Source of the DNA: Methanobacteriota archaeon
Lineage (GTDB): Archaea; Thermoplasmatota; Poseidoniia; Poseidoniales; Thalassarchaeaceae
Reading direction: 5' to 3'
DNA: 41,521 nucleotides
NCBI GenBank assembly: GCA_002725315.1
Contig: PBOL01000027.1
Coordinates: forward strand, 14,027-55,547
Positions 1-8,389 of the stretch are shown piece by piece. Every line of letters begins with the position of its first letter. Position 1 is the first letter of the stretch. Position numbers and translations under genes: made by a program. The notes beneath the pieces were generated by a model that made no database searches, was not told the DNA's origin, and saw only the letters and a list, made by a program, of their open reading frames with translations.

Positions 1-813
1 AGCACTGAGTCTGCACTCAACTCCTGACCACGTAAGGTACTCATTCGTCCGCCCGGGCCAACTCACAGTCGCCTCGGCAGCATTCCATCCTAGTTTCCTC
101 CCTATCTCCTTGGAGAACTCTCTGGCTATTGACTGGGCGTCGACTTCCTCAAAGTCACACCACTCCACGTCATTCCCTCCCACTGACTCGATGGCAGTCC
201 TGACCTCCGGTTGTTCATGGTGGAGGCATAGCAGAGGAATGCCATCTCGATGTATTCCGGCCTTCTCCGAGGCGATTTCACCTAGTGTTTCGCCAAGGAC
301 CTCGGTGTGATCCATGGAGATGGTCGTTATCGCGCACATGTCAGCATCGACTAGCCTAGTTGAGTCTAGACGGCCACCCAGTCCCGTCTCTACAATCGCC
401 CTGTCAACCTTGGCCTCGGAGAAGGCCAGCATAGAGGCGAGGAAAGTCGTCTCAAAGTAGGTAGGTCTGATCTTTGGTTCGATCTCACTTGCCTTGCGAA
501 CTAGCCCTAGGAATCGGTCAAAGTCATCTGGAAGCACTGGTGTGCCATCCACCCTTGCCCTCTCTTCCACGGTTACGAGGTGGGGTGATGTGAATAGGCC
601 GATCAACTGGCCGTTCCTGGCCCCGAGAGATGACAAATGGGCGCAGAGCGAACCCTTGCCGTTTGTTCCGGCTACGTGGACACTGGGGAAGTCCCGCTCA
701 GGGTTCCCAAGACGGTCTAGCATCTCTGCGCAGGAAGAGAGTCCGAGCCTCATCCCGGACCCTATTCTTCCCTCCAGCCAATACCTGATTTCGGACTCGC
801 CGGTAGAGGGCAT
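1..813 (-). CDS. folC: Folylpolyglutamate synthase / dihydrofolate synthase (Mur ligase family), 3' end missing
   Basis: Reading leftward from the ATG at 813, the frame stays open to the window edge (271 codons). The N-terminus carries the FolC pattern: IRYWLEGRIGSGMRLGL near residues 8-24, then a LDRLGNPERDFPSVHVAGTNGKGS block (seen in pieces) whose GTNGKGS is the ATP-binding P-loop, then VETGLGGRLDSTRLVDAD and ITTISMDHTEVLG, the Mg/ATP site of this ligase family. The enzyme adds glutamate to folates or dihydropteroate using ATP in the cytosol. The C-terminal ligase domain lies outside the window. Its start is 17 bases from the divergent start of the presenilin-like gene, so the two promoters must overlap the opposite coding regions. 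No clear Shine-Dalgarno is seen. Whether it acts mainly as synthase of dihydrofolate or of polyglutamates cannot be told from this part. Confidence 0.93.
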   Translation of the reverse strand, partial: MPSTGESEIRYWLEGRIGSGMRLGLSSCAEMLDRLGNPERDFPSVHVAGTNGKGSLCAHLSSLGARNGQLIGLFTSPHLVTVEERARVDGTPVLPDDFDRFLGLVRKASEIEPKIRPTYFETTFLASMLAFSEAKVDRAIVETGLGGRLDSTRLVDADMCAITTISMDHTEVLGETLGEIASEKAGIHRDGIPLLCLHHEQPEVRTAIESVGGNDVEWCDFEEVDAQSIAREFSKEIGRKLGWNAAEATVSWPGRTNEYLTWSGVECRLSA

Positions 814-830
814 GGCTGGGTCAAGGTGAA

Positions 831-1934
831 ATGCGCCTTGAAGGTCGTGGAAGCGTGGCGGATTCCGAGCTAGACGAAATCCTGGATGCGGTTCTCGACC
901 AATGGCAATCCATGGCTGGCATGGCTGCGATGTTCACGGCCTCGATTTTGTTCGGAGTATTCATCCAGCCATTCTACAACTTCGAAGAAATGAGGGCCTT
1001 CGGAGAAGAGGGGGCGACAGAGGCCAGATACGTACTACTGGAGCTAGCGATGATTTTCGTATTCACTATCGCCATCATATGGCTTGCCAGGAAGGGCCTA
1101 GATATGCTGATCAAAGGAATTGTGTTCCTTGCGCTTTGGTACAGCCTGTTCATGGCAATCGGCCCGATTATCGCGATTCTGATGTGGATCACTAGCCTAA
1201 GTAGTTCTGGCCTCTGGTTAGTCGCAACCTTTGTGACATCGGTATCAATGATGTACACCCTCCATAAGTTCCCCGAGTGGTACGTGGTTAACGCAGTGGG
1301 GTTACTCGTTGGGTCGGGCGTTATAGTGATGCTAGGGATCGCCTTCGTTCCAGTATTGATAATCTTCTTCATGGTTCTAGCAGCTGTATACGACCACTGG
1401 GCGGTGAACAAGAGCAAGCACATGCTGGAGCTGGCGGACACCATGATCGGACTGAAGCTTCCCGTGCTACTGGTAGCGCCCAAGAGCACCAGCTACACGT
1501 TCTTGGAGCAGGAGGGAAACGTAATGGAGCAATCTGAGAAGATGGGAGGGGCCACCGCCCCGGTGGAACAAGATGTCGAGGCGGGGACACCAAGACCCAG
1601 GGGAAGGGATGCCCTGTTCATGGGCCTAGGTGACGTTATTTTCCCCGGAATGCTGGTGATATCTGCCATCACTTTCCTTCCCGACTACGGGCCGGTTGTG
1701 TTCGACTTCTGGGGAGAGCCGAGTGAGCAGATCCACCTTGGAGCGATGCTGGTTGGGATGGGGACTCTACTAGGTGGACTGGTCGGATACGCCGCCTTGA
1801 TGACGCAGGTGGCCAGGGGCAAGCCTCAGGCTGGCCTCCCCCTACTCAATGGTGGGAGCATCCTAGGATACCTCATTTCCGGAGCAGTATTCATCGGTAT
1901 AGACGAACTATGGCAGGACATCTCGTTCTTCTGA
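831..1934 (+). CDS. Presenilin/signal-peptide-peptidase-like intramembrane aspartyl protease (A22 type)
   Basis: A polytopic membrane protein of 367 residues. The diagnostic features are visible: AAVYDHWAV with the first catalytic Asp at residue 188, FMGLGDVIFPG with the GxGD catalytic Asp at 268, and GLPLLNGG around 336-342 in the position of the C-terminal PAL motif. About 45 hydrophilic residues (215-260) separate the two catalytic helices, as in presenilin where the autocleavage loop lies. About nine hydrophobic segments can be picked out. Archaeal presenilin homologues are known (for example the crystallised Methanoculleus protein); they cut transmembrane helices. Substrates here are unknown, although the many single-pass exported proteins at 24-38 kb are possible ones (inference). 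The ATG at 831 has GGTGA very close to it; a GTG at 855 is an alternative start. It is divergent from folC and 52 bases before serS. Confidence 0.85.
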   Translation: MRLEGRGSVADSELDEILDAVLDQWQSMAGMAAMFTASILFGVFIQPFYNFEEMRAFGEEGATEARYVLLELAMIFVFTIAIIWLARKGLDMLIKGIVFLALWYSLFMAIGPIIAILMWITSLSSSGLWLVATFVTSVSMMYTLHKFPEWYVVNAVGLLVGSGVIVMLGIAFVPVLIIFFMVLAAVYDHWAVNKSKHMLELADTMIGLKLPVLLVAPKSTSYTFLEQEGNVMEQSEKMGGATAPVEQDVEAGTPRPRGRDALFMGLGDVIFPGMLVISAITFLPDYGPVVFDFWGEPSEQIHLGAMLVGMGTLLGGLVGYAALMTQVARGKPQAGLPLLNGGSILGYLISGAVFIGIDELWQDISFF

Positions 1935-1986
1935 TTAATTCCCAATGAGTTGAAGTTCGGAAGCGGTGCCAGGGGGGTCGATAGCG

Positions 1987-3261
1987 ATGCTTGACATGTC
2001 GATGTTCAGGGACCATGCGGACGTGATTCGCTCCGACCACGACCGAAGGGGGATTCCGCACGACTCCATTGACGAGGTCATTAGGCTGGATGGAGAATGG
2101 CGCAAGTCTCGATACGAAGCGGATCAGCTTAGGAAGGAGAGGAACGACGCAGCAAGGGGGATTGCAGAGGCCAAGAAGTCGGGGGACGAGGCTGCTGCAA
2201 ATGCCATCCTATCGGAGGTAGCAGACATAGGAGCAAAGATTGACGAGCTTGCAGCCTACTCTGACGAGTGTCTTTTGAAGAGAGATTCCCTTAGGATGGG
2301 AATACCCAATATCCTGCATGAAGACGTCCCAGTTGGTGAAGACGACCAGAAGAACACACTACACAGCCTTCACGGCGAGAAGCCGGAGTTTGGGTTTGAG
2401 CCACGGAACCACAATGACCTGATAGACATGAATGGCTGGGTCGACCAGGCCAGAGGTGCAAAGGTAGCGGGAAGCCGCTTCTACTTCATGCAGGGTGATC
2501 TGGCTCGCTTGGAGATGGCACTGCAGCAATATGGTGCCGATTTCCTAATGGACAGGGGTTACACCCTGGTTCAGCCTCCTCTGATGATGAACCGCGAGGC
2601 GTACGAGGGAGTAACTGACCTGAGCGACTTCGAGACCGTGATGTATGGGATCGATCCCGACAAGTACTACCTGATCGCGACTAGCGAGCATCCCCTAACT
2701 GCAATGAGGATGGATGAGATAATCGAGCCCTCCGAGTTACCGATCAAGATCGTTGGAGTCTCGCCATGCTTCAGGAGGGAGGTCGGAGCCCATGGGCTTT
2801 CTGATAGGGGAATCTGGAGGGTTCACCAATTCACCAAGGTCGAGCAGATAGTCATCTGCAAACCCGATGACTCATGGGATCACCATGAGGAGCTCCTAGG
2901 TAATGCAATCGGGCTCTGGGACAGCTTGGGGCTTCACTATCGAGTCGTGAACATCTGCACCGGGGACATGGGGACGGTCGCTGCCAAGAAGTACGACCTA
3001 GAGGCCTGGCTTCCAGGAGCAGGTGCATACAAGGAAGTAGTGTCCTGCTCTAACTGCACTGACTACCAGGCCAACCGACTCAGGATGAGGTACAGGACAT
3101 CAGAGGGCAACTCCGCGGTTCACACCCTGAACTCGACGGCTATTGCAACCAGCAGGACGCTGGTCGCAATAATGGAGCAGTGCCAGAACGAGGACGGTTC
3201 AGTTTCGGTACCGGAAGTCTTGAGGCCATATTTGGGAAAGAATGCCCTGGAGTCACTATAG
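1987..3261 (+). CDS. serS: Serine--tRNA ligase
   Basis: A class II aminoacyl-tRNA synthetase of 424 residues, the usual length of the common SerRS (not the rare methanogen type). The N-terminal third is a helical coiled-coil arm (for example YEADQLRKERNDAARGIAEA) that grips the long variable arm of tRNA-Ser. The catalytic part shows TSEHPLTAM, motif 2 as CFRREVGAHGLSDRGIWRVHQF, here given as CFRREVGAHG followed by RVHQFTKVEQ, and motif 3 as NSTAIATSRTLVAIMEQ near the C-terminus. I place the start at the ATG at 1987, giving MLDMSMFRDHADVIR, which matches the family N-terminus; a GTG at 1966 would add seven residues without family support. It follows the presenilin-like gene by 52 bases on the same strand and may share its transcript. 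Confidence 0.96.
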   Translation: MLDMSMFRDHADVIRSDHDRRGIPHDSIDEVIRLDGEWRKSRYEADQLRKERNDAARGIAEAKKSGDEAAANAILSEVADIGAKIDELAAYSDECLLKRDSLRMGIPNILHEDVPVGEDDQKNTLHSLHGEKPEFGFEPRNHNDLIDMNGWVDQARGAKVAGSRFYFMQGDLARLEMALQQYGADFLMDRGYTLVQPPLMMNREAYEGVTDLSDFETVMYGIDPDKYYLIATSEHPLTAMRMDEIIEPSELPIKIVGVSPCFRREVGAHGLSDRGIWRVHQFTKVEQIVICKPDDSWDHHEELLGNAIGLWDSLGLHYRVVNICTGDMGTVAAKKYDLEAWLPGAGAYKEVVSCSNCTDYQANRLRMRYRTSEGNSAVHTLNSTAIATSRTLVAIMEQCQNEDGSVSVPEVLRPYLGKNALESL

Positions 3262-3281
3262 GTTAGAGTGTGTCAAGAACA

Positions 3282-3287
3282 CTTATT
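3282..3287 (+). promoter_or_regulatory. TATA-like box for the DUF805 gene
   Basis: CTTATT lies at -29 to -24 relative to the ATG at 3311, the distance at which an archaeal TATA box sits from a transcription start. There is no Shine-Dalgarno before the ATG, so the message is probably leaderless. The call is from position and composition only. Confidence 0.5.
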
Positions 3288-3310
3288 CGATTGCAATCCC
3301 CCGAGTAAAC

Positions 3311-3823
3311 ATGGAAGACGCAGGTCCAACAGTAGCAGCGCCAGAGTACGTCCCACGTCCACAGCAGATGATGGGTTTCACGGATGCGGTGAAGAACGCC
3401 GTGAAGAACAATTACATCGGATTTTCTGGTAGGGCTAGCCGTTCTGAATTCTGGTGGTTTGTCCTGTTCCAGAACCTCGTATTATTTGGCGGATATATTG
3501 TCGTTTTCGGATACATCTTCGCAGGCTTGAACGAGGACGGTACAGTTTCGGTACCGGGGGGTGAGGGCGCGAAGATGTCGGCTGAGACGTTCTTTAATCT
3601 GATTCGGATGCCAATGTTGCTGTATCTCGCCCTATTGCTTCCATCACTTGCTGTTTCCGTTCGGAGGCTCCACGATGTAGGAAGGAGCGGTTTATGGCTC
3701 CTGATTGGCATAATTCCACTAGTGAATTGTATCGGAGGAATCGTATTGCTGGTGTGGATGATCCAAGACGGGAATGCCCATGTTAACGCATTCGGAGCGG
3801 TTCCGACAAACGAAGTTGAGTAG
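3311..3823 (+). CDS. DUF805 family membrane protein
   Basis: A 170-residue inner membrane protein. The family pattern is clear: NNYIGFSGRASRSEFWWFVLF at about residues 34-54 (a run of Gly-Arg-Ala-Ser-Arg-Ser then aromatic residues), and SVRRLHDVGRSGLWLL at about 114-129, followed by two hydrophobic segments and a short tail ending EVE. DUF805 proteins (for example E. coli YhaH) have no settled biochemical role. I chose the ATG at 3311 because the residues upstream overlap the end of serS and have no family match, and because CTTATT sits at a suitable promoter distance. A hydrophilic insert (LNEDGTVSVPGGEGAKMSA) lies between the first and second membrane segments. It ends 2 bases before the stop of the convergent biotin carrier gene. 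Confidence 0.88.
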   Translation: MEDAGPTVAAPEYVPRPQQMMGFTDAVKNAVKNNYIGFSGRASRSEFWWFVLFQNLVLFGGYIVVFGYIFAGLNEDGTVSVPGGEGAKMSAETFFNLIRMPMLLYLALLLPSLAVSVRRLHDVGRSGLWLLIGIIPLVNCIGGIVLLVWMIQDGNAHVNAFGAVPTNEVE

Positions 3824-3825
3824 GT

Positions 3826-4326
3826 CTAGTCGCCAATCTCTGCTAGCACGCTGCCCATATCCACGCGCTCGCCCTGTTGGTAGTGTAGCTTGGTGACCTC
3901 CCCCGCCTTTGGGGATTTTATCCTGTGTTCCATCTTCATCGCCTCCAGAACCATCAAGTCCTGACCCTCGCGAACCCTCTGACCCTCCTTGACCATCAAC
4001 TGAAGAATCGTTCCAGGCATGGGGGCTGTCAGTGCCCCATCGTCTTTGATCGCGTTTCCGCTGCCCTTCTCATGGATATGGACGACATGTGCTCTGCCGT
4101 CCATGTGGACCCACCACGCGTCACCAACGCGGGAAGCATGCGCTATCGTCTGGTTTCCTCCTGAACGGACGACTAGTCGGCCTGGTTGCGAGTCGGCTGA
4201 TACCACTACGTCCGGGGGGTCCTCATCGATCCCGTCCCGAATCATTGCAGACGCACGAATGCCGCCTTCGGTCTCCTCCATGGAAGGCCTGAACATAGAG
4301 TTCCCAGAAGATACGCTCCACTCCAT
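3826..4326 (-). CDS. Biotin carboxyl carrier subunit with BT-like region (second half of an acyl-CoA carboxylase alpha chain)
   Basis: A 166-residue protein whose C-terminal 70 residues form a biotinyl domain: GALTAPMPGTILQLMVKEGQ, then VLEAMKMEHRIKSP, in which Lys131 is the biotinylated residue. The N-terminal half (residues 1-95) is rich in beta segments and resembles the BT linker region that joins the biotin carboxylase to the carrier in methylcrotonyl- and propionyl-CoA carboxylase alpha chains. The biotin carries carboxylate from the biotin carboxylase to the carboxyltransferase encoded upstream. The start at 4326 is preceded by GAGGTGAT (4330-4337), a strong Shine-Dalgarno overlapping the TGA of the previous gene. 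It is in the same reading frame as that gene, so the pair resembles one alpha chain divided by a stop. Confidence 0.9.
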   Translation of the reverse strand: MEWSVSSGNSMFRPSMEETEGGIRASAMIRDGIDEDPPDVVVSADSQPGRLVVRSGGNQTIAHASRVGDAWWVHMDGRAHVVHIHEKGSGNAIKDDGALTAPMPGTILQLMVKEGQRVREGQDLMVLEAMKMEHRIKSPKAGEVTKLHYQQGERVDMGSVLAEIGD

Positions 4327-4329
4327 TTC

Positions 4330-4337
4330 ATCACCTC
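4330..4337 (-). promoter_or_regulatory. Shine-Dalgarno that supports a separate start for the biotin carrier
   Basis: GAGGTGAT matches the complement of the archaeal 16S 3' end and overlaps the TGA stop of the biotin carboxylase gene, three bases before the ATG at 4326. It argues that the in-frame stop is a true gene boundary rather than a sequencing error. Similar GGTGA-type signals precede nuoA (23876-23884) and nuoH. Confidence 0.7.
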
Positions 4338-5886
4338 AGGGGAATGCCCTCCGCAGAGTCCTGAACGGGTCTCCCCGATGGCCAGTGTGCTCGTCCTCTG
4401 AATCTGCCGAGACAGAGCTTGCGACGCCTAGTCCTAGTCTCTTTGCCGCTGCTGCAACTACTACGAGGACTGCCTCGTCCGGTTCCTTTCCCTGGAAATC
4501 AGAAGTGGATGAGTTGTCCAGGAAATCAGTGTCAATTCTCCCTTCCACGAATGATGGGTGGTTTAGGGCATTGCGGAGGAATGCTATGTTGGTTGTGACC
4601 CCTAGAGCAACGAACTCCCCTAGTGCGGTATCCATTCTCCTGATGGCCGCCCTTCGGTCTGGTGCGTGGACGATCAACTTGGCCAGCATAGGATCGAAGT
4701 CGATCGTAACCTGATCCCCTTCCCTGACGCCGGAGTCGACTCTGATTCCGGGTCCTGTTGGCTCGCGCCAAATCGCTAGGGTTCCTGTGGAAGGCAGGAA
4801 CCCGTTGCTTGGATCTTCGGCGTATATCCTAGCCTCAATAGAGTGCCCGTTCTGAGCAACCTCGTGCTGCTCGAGTCCGATGCTCAGGCCCGCTGCCACC
4901 TCGAACTGCTTCTGAACCAAGTCGATCCCCGTCGTCATCTCGGTAACTGGGTGCTCGACCTGCAATCGGGTGTTCATCTCCAAGAAGTAGAACTCTCCAT
5001 TGCTAGACAGAAGGAACTCGACGGTGCCAGCGCCAACGTAGCCTACGGATCTAGCCGCGGTTACCGCTGCTTGCCCCATCTCCTCCCTCTTGTCGCTCGT
5101 TACGGATGGTGACGGGGCCTCCTCGATCACCTTCTGGTACCTCCTCTGTAGGGAGCAGTCCCTCTCGTTGAGATGGATTGCATTTCCGTGGCTGTCGCAC
5201 AGGACCTGTATCTCCACGTGCTTCGCGTTTCTTAGTTGCCTCTCGACGTAAACGGTTCCGTCGCCGAATGAAGCGGAGGCCTCCCTGGACGCCGCTTCGT
5301 ACTCTGAGCGGAGCGCCTTGGGCTCGCTGACTGCCCTCATTCCCTTGCCCCCGCCCCCTGCGCTTGCCTTCAGGAGAAGGGGGTAGCCGACTCTGGCAGC
5401 TGAGATGGCGAGGTTTCCTAGGTGGTCGGCATCCTCCTCTACGGGTACCTCCTCACCGGGAATAACCGGGACCCCGGATTCTATCATGAGCCTGCGAGCG
5501 GAAATCTTGTCGCCCATAGTTTCGATCGATTTCGGAGGTGGTCCGATCCACACTATTCCGGCCGATTCGACATCCCTAGCGAAGTCAGCCCTCTCGGATA
5601 GGAATCCGTATCCCGGATGAATCGCCTCGGCGCCACATGACTTGGCAGCATCGATTATAGCTCTCCCGTTCAAGTAGGTCTTCTCGAGGTTATCTCCTTC
5701 TATTCGTATGGACTCGTCCGCAACCTCGACGTGAAGGGAGGAGGAGTCAGAGTCGCTATACAGGGCGATTCCAACTAGTCCGGACTCGCGGGCAGCTCTG
5801 AGAATCCTGACTGCAATCTCGCCCCTATTTGCAACAAGGACCCTGGAAAACGGCCTGGGCGAGTTCGCGATCCATTCTGGCGTCAT
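4336..5886 (-). CDS. Biotin carboxylase subunit of methylcrotonyl-CoA carboxylase (or related acyl-CoA carboxylase)
   Basis: A 516-residue ATP-grasp enzyme that carboxylates biotin with ATP and bicarbonate. Visible landmarks are FSRVLVANRGEIAVRIL (13-29), EAIHPGYGFLSE (87-98), the ATP-binding KASAGGGGKGMR (173-184), HVEIQVLCDSHGN (223-235), ERDCSLQRRYQKVIEEAPSP (241-260) and the catalytic EMNTRLQVEHPVTEM around 306-320. About 60 residues follow the usual biotin carboxylase end and look like the beginning of the BT region of an alpha chain. I start at the ATG at 5886 (MTPEWIAN), two bases after the hydratase stop; an in-frame ATG at 5916 would overlap that gene. Substrate assignment to methylcrotonyl-CoA rests on the neighbouring beta subunit. 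Propionyl/acetyl-CoA carboxylase is the alternative, since biotin carboxylases are hard to separate by sequence. Confidence 0.93.
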   Translation of the reverse strand: MTPEWIANSPRPFSRVLVANRGEIAVRILRAARESGLVGIALYSDSDSSSLHVEVADESIRIEGDNLEKTYLNGRAIIDAAKSCGAEAIHPGYGFLSERADFARDVESAGIVWIGPPPKSIETMGDKISARRLMIESGVPVIPGEEVPVEEDADHLGNLAISAARVGYPLLLKASAGGGGKGMRAVSEPKALRSEYEAASREASASFGDGTVYVERQLRNAKHVEIQVLCDSHGNAIHLNERDCSLQRRYQKVIEEAPSPSVTSDKREEMGQAAVTAARSVGYVGAGTVEFLLSSNGEFYFLEMNTRLQVEHPVTEMTTGIDLVQKQFEVAAGLSIGLEQHEVAQNGHSIEARIYAEDPSNGFLPSTGTLAIWREPTGPGIRVDSGVREGDQVTIDFDPMLAKLIVHAPDRRAAIRRMDTALGEFVALGVTTNIAFLRNALNHPSFVEGRIDTDFLDNSSTSDFQGKEPDEAVLVVVAAAAKRLGLGVASSVSADSEDEHTGHRGDPFRTLRRAFP

Positions 5887-5888
5887 GC

Positions 5889-6752
5889 TCAGACTTCTCC
5901 GTCCTCGGGTTTCCAAGCGGGCTTCCTCCCCTCCAAGAACGCGGAGAGCCCCTCTTGTCCCTCGGGGGACCCTCGCATCCTGCTGGTCAGGTCAAGGCTC
6001 CAGAGTCTTAGTGAGTCGTCATCCCCGTCCCACCTGTCCAACTGGGCGACCATTCGCTTGGCCGAGGTTACTGCCATGGGCCCGGAGGTCAGTACGTCTG
6101 AGGTAACTGCTTCAGCGAATTTGTCCATGGACTCGGCAGAGTCGGCTATCTCATCGATGAATCCAACCCTTAGCGACTCCTGAGCGTCGATCCTAGACGC
6201 GAGCATCGCTAGCCTGCGGAACTGGGCGCTTCCGAGCCTCCTGTAAACATAAGGCCCGATTACGGCTGCCGAGATTCCTAGCTTGGCCTCGGAGAGTGCA
6301 ATCTTGGTTCGTGGTTCGCCAATGACGTGATCGGAGCATGCCACCAATCCAGCCCCCCCGCCTAGAGCGACGCCCTGAACGCACGCAATGGTGAAGCAGG
6401 GATGCGACCAAAGGCCGTGGAATAGGCTGTCTAGGCGTTCCGCGTCGGCCCTGTTCTCCTCTGGGCTCTTTACACCACCATCCCTCATCATGTTGATGTC
6501 GGCACCGGCGCAGAAGTGTCTACCCTCCGATCTGAGTAGGATGACTCTGAGGAAAGGTGCACCGTTTTGATCCTCCAGCTGGGCATTCTCTCCGACTGAT
6601 CTATTGGATGTCCAATCCAAGAGCGTCGTCATCTCTTCGATTAGCTGCTCGTTCAACGCGTTATGCACGTCTGTCCTAGTCAGCGTCAGAGAGGCAACGG
6701 GACCGTTTACCCGTAGGGTGCAGAGCTCTGTTTCGGGGGCTTCGTCACTCAT
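5889..6752 (-). CDS. Enoyl-CoA hydratase/isomerase family protein, probable methylglutaconyl-CoA hydratase
   Basis: A 287-residue crotonase-fold protein. The oxyanion-hole segments are HFCAGADINMM (79-89) and ALGGGAGLVACSD (129-141), followed by ALSEAKLGISAAVIGPYV (152-169) with a conserved Glu at 155. The first catalytic Glu of classical enoyl-CoA hydratase is replaced by Gly135, as I recall for bacterial LiuC-type hydratases, whose SEVKLG...AVISPYV segment this resembles closely. Together with the adjacent carboxylase subunits, the likely job is hydration of 3-methylglutaconyl-CoA to HMG-CoA in leucine breakdown. The start at 6752 (MSDEAPETEL) lies 10 bases after the beta-subunit stop; longer in-frame starts up to 6917 would run into that gene. 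Another crotonase activity cannot be excluded. Confidence 0.85.
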   Translation of the reverse strand: MSDEAPETELCTLRVNGPVASLTLTRTDVHNALNEQLIEEMTTLLDWTSNRSVGENAQLEDQNGAPFLRVILLRSEGRHFCAGADINMMRDGGVKSPEENRADAERLDSLFHGLWSHPCFTIACVQGVALGGGAGLVACSDHVIGEPRTKIALSEAKLGISAAVIGPYVYRRLGSAQFRRLAMLASRIDAQESLRVGFIDEIADSAESMDKFAEAVTSDVLTSGPMAVTSAKRMVAQLDRWDGDDDSLRLWSLDLTSRMRGSPEGQEGLSAFLEGRKPAWKPEDGEV

Positions 6753-6762
6753 CAGCAATTCG

Positions 6763-8322
6763 TCACATCCTGAACACGCCGTATCCGGTGTCCGGCATCG
6801 GGGAGTTGAGGCTCGCGGAAATACATAGCCCAAGAACGTCACGTGTATCCCTCGGGTCGATAATCCCATCATCCCATAGTCGGGCCGTTGAGTAGTACGG
6901 GTTGCTCTCTCTCTCATACTTCTCCCTGATTTCGTCTGGGTCTGCCTTGCCGACCGTCGAGAGGACGCTAGCGGCCTGCTCGCCCCCCATCACGCTAATT
7001 CTTGCATTTGGCCACATGAAGAGGAAGCGCGGGTCGTAGGCCCGCCCGCACATCCCGTAGTTCCCGGCCCCGTGGGATCCACCGATAATCACGGTGAACT
7101 TGGGTACGGGGACGCATGAAACCGCAGTGACCAGCTTTGCCCCATCCTTTGCGATACCACCGGCCTCGGCGTCCCTTCCCACCATGAAGCCAGTGATGTT
7201 CTGCAAGAAAACGAGGGGGACTCCCCGCTGTCCGCAAAGCTCTACGAAGTGCGCCCCCTTGAGTGAAGATTCTGAGAATAGGATTCCGTTGTTTGCGACT
7301 ATCCCCACGGGGTACCCGTGAATCCTAGCGAATCCGCAAACCAGGGTCTTCCCATACCTCTGCTTGAACTCGTGGAATCTGGAACCGTCTGTGATCCGAG
7401 AGATTACCTCGCGAACGTCGTAGGGCGTACGGTTGTCACTGGGGATTATTCCCAAGAGGTCGTCTACATCGTGATGGGGGTCCTCTGGATCAGAGGTGTC
7501 CAGCCTGTGCTTTGGTGAGACATTCAGGTTCTCGATGATATTGCGAACCATGCTAAGCGCCTCTCTCTCGTCCTCTGCGTAGTGGTCAGCAACCCCTGAC
7601 TCGGAAGTGTGCACCTCGGCTCCTCCTAGGTCCTGTGCAGTGACCTCCTCTCCTGTCGCTGCCTTCACCAAAGGAGGTCCGGCAAGGAAAATAGTTCCGT
7701 TCCCTTTGACGATTATTGACTCGTCCGACATCGCTGGAATGTAGGCCCCACCTGCAGTGCAAGAGCCAAGTACAGCGGCCACCTGTGGAATCCCTCTGCT
7801 TGACAAGATTGCTTGGTTCCTGAAAATTCGGCCGAAGTGAAGCTTGTCTGGGAAGACATCGTCCTGCAGCGGTAGGAACGCTCCACCGGAGTCCACCAGA
7901 TAGACGCAAGGCAGGTTGTTCTCCTCGGCGATCTCCTGAGCTCGGATGTGCTTCTTGACGGTCATGGGATAGTATGCGCCTCCCTTCACTGTTGCGTCGT
8001 TGGCAACGATCATGCACTCCTTGCCATGCACTACTCCAATTCCGGTAACTATCCCGGCTGAGTGTGCCCTGCCATCGTATAGCCCGTTAGCAGCCAGCGA
8101 GGAGGTCTCAAGGAATGGGGTCCCGGGGTCGCAGACCTCGTTGATCCTCTCTCTAGGAAGTGCCTTGCCTCTGTCCCTGTGCCTCTGGACGTGACGTTCG
8201 TCGCCGCCACGCTTTACGACATCCAGTTTCTGCTTCAACTCGTCGACCAGTTCGCTGTTCTTCTCAGTTGCAGACTGGAACTCTCCGCTTGCCCGGTCGA
8301 CCCTAGTCGGCAGCCTGTCCAT
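6763..8322 (-). CDS. mccB: Methylcrotonyl-CoA carboxylase beta subunit (carboxyltransferase)
   Basis: A 519-residue carboxyltransferase of the crotonase-related fold. Segments match the methylcrotonyl-CoA beta chain rather than propionyl-CoA carboxylase: [19 protein letters not shown] (114-132), [20 protein letters not shown] (141-160), [14 protein letters not shown] (162-175), [16 protein letters not shown] (186-201) and [19 protein letters not shown] (209-227). The C-terminal half has [20 protein letters not shown] and [20 protein letters not shown]. It transfers carboxylate from biotin to 3-methylcrotonyl-CoA, making 3-methylglutaconyl-CoA. The ATG at 8322 gives the family length; an upstream extension to 8382 would run into an inverted repeat and has no family support. 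The cluster order beta, hydratase, biotin carboxylase, carrier fits a leucine-degradation operon without an acyl-CoA dehydrogenase inside this window. Confidence 0.94.
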   Translation of the reverse strand: MDRLPTRVDRASGEFQSATEKNSELVDELKQKLDVVKRGGDERHVQRHRDRGKALPRERINEVCDPGTPFLETSSLAANGLYDGRAHSAGIVTGIGVVHGKECMIVANDATVKGGAYYPMTVKKHIRAQEIAEENNLPCVYLVDSGGAFLPLQDDVFPDKLHFGRIFRNQAILSSRGIPQVAAVLGSCTAGGAYIPAMSDESIIVKGNGTIFLAGPPLVKAATGEEVTAQDLGGAEVHTSESGVADHYAEDEREALSMVRNIIENLNVSPKHRLDTSDPEDPHHDVDDLLGIIPSDNRTPYDVREVISRITDGSRFHEFKQRYGKTLVCGFARIHGYPVGIVANNGILFSESSLKGAHFVELCGQRGVPLVFLQNITGFMVGRDAEAGGIAKDGAKLVTAVSCVPVPKFTVIIGGSHGAGNYGMCGRAYDPRFLFMWPNARISVMGGEQAASVLSTVGKADPDEIREKYERESNPYYSTARLWDDGIIDPRDTRDVLGLCISASLNSPMPDTGYGVFRM

Positions 8323-8362
8323 GTCTCTCGGCACCCCGTATGGCGGACAAGTCTTCAATTGA

Positions 8363-8382
8363 GTGGGCAGGCAACTGCCCAC
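8363..8382. repeat. Inverted repeat between the DUF63 and mccB genes
   Basis: Perfect arms GTGGGCAG and CTGCCCAC separated by GCAA (8 bp, 4-base spacer). It begins seven bases after the stop of the DUF63 gene and lies 41 bases before the mccB start. No T-run follows on the minus strand. It could be an operator for the leucine cluster, a message hairpin, or a 3'-end structure. Confidence 0.6.
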
Positions 8383-8389
8383 AGCAGCG

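Noticed and set aside
974-1593. Long minus-strand open frames opposite the presenilin-like gene
   Set aside because: They are antisense shadows of a gene with clear catalytic motifs and have no recognisable sequence of their own.
3268-3284. Imperfect AGTGT/ACACT repeat before the DUF805 gene
   Set aside because: Five-base arms with a seven-base spacer are too weak to call a regulatory site.
4019-4714. A 231-codon plus-strand open frame across the carboxylase subunits
   Set aside because: Antisense to two recognised genes; composition is low-complexity Ser/Arg/Pro typical of a shadow frame.
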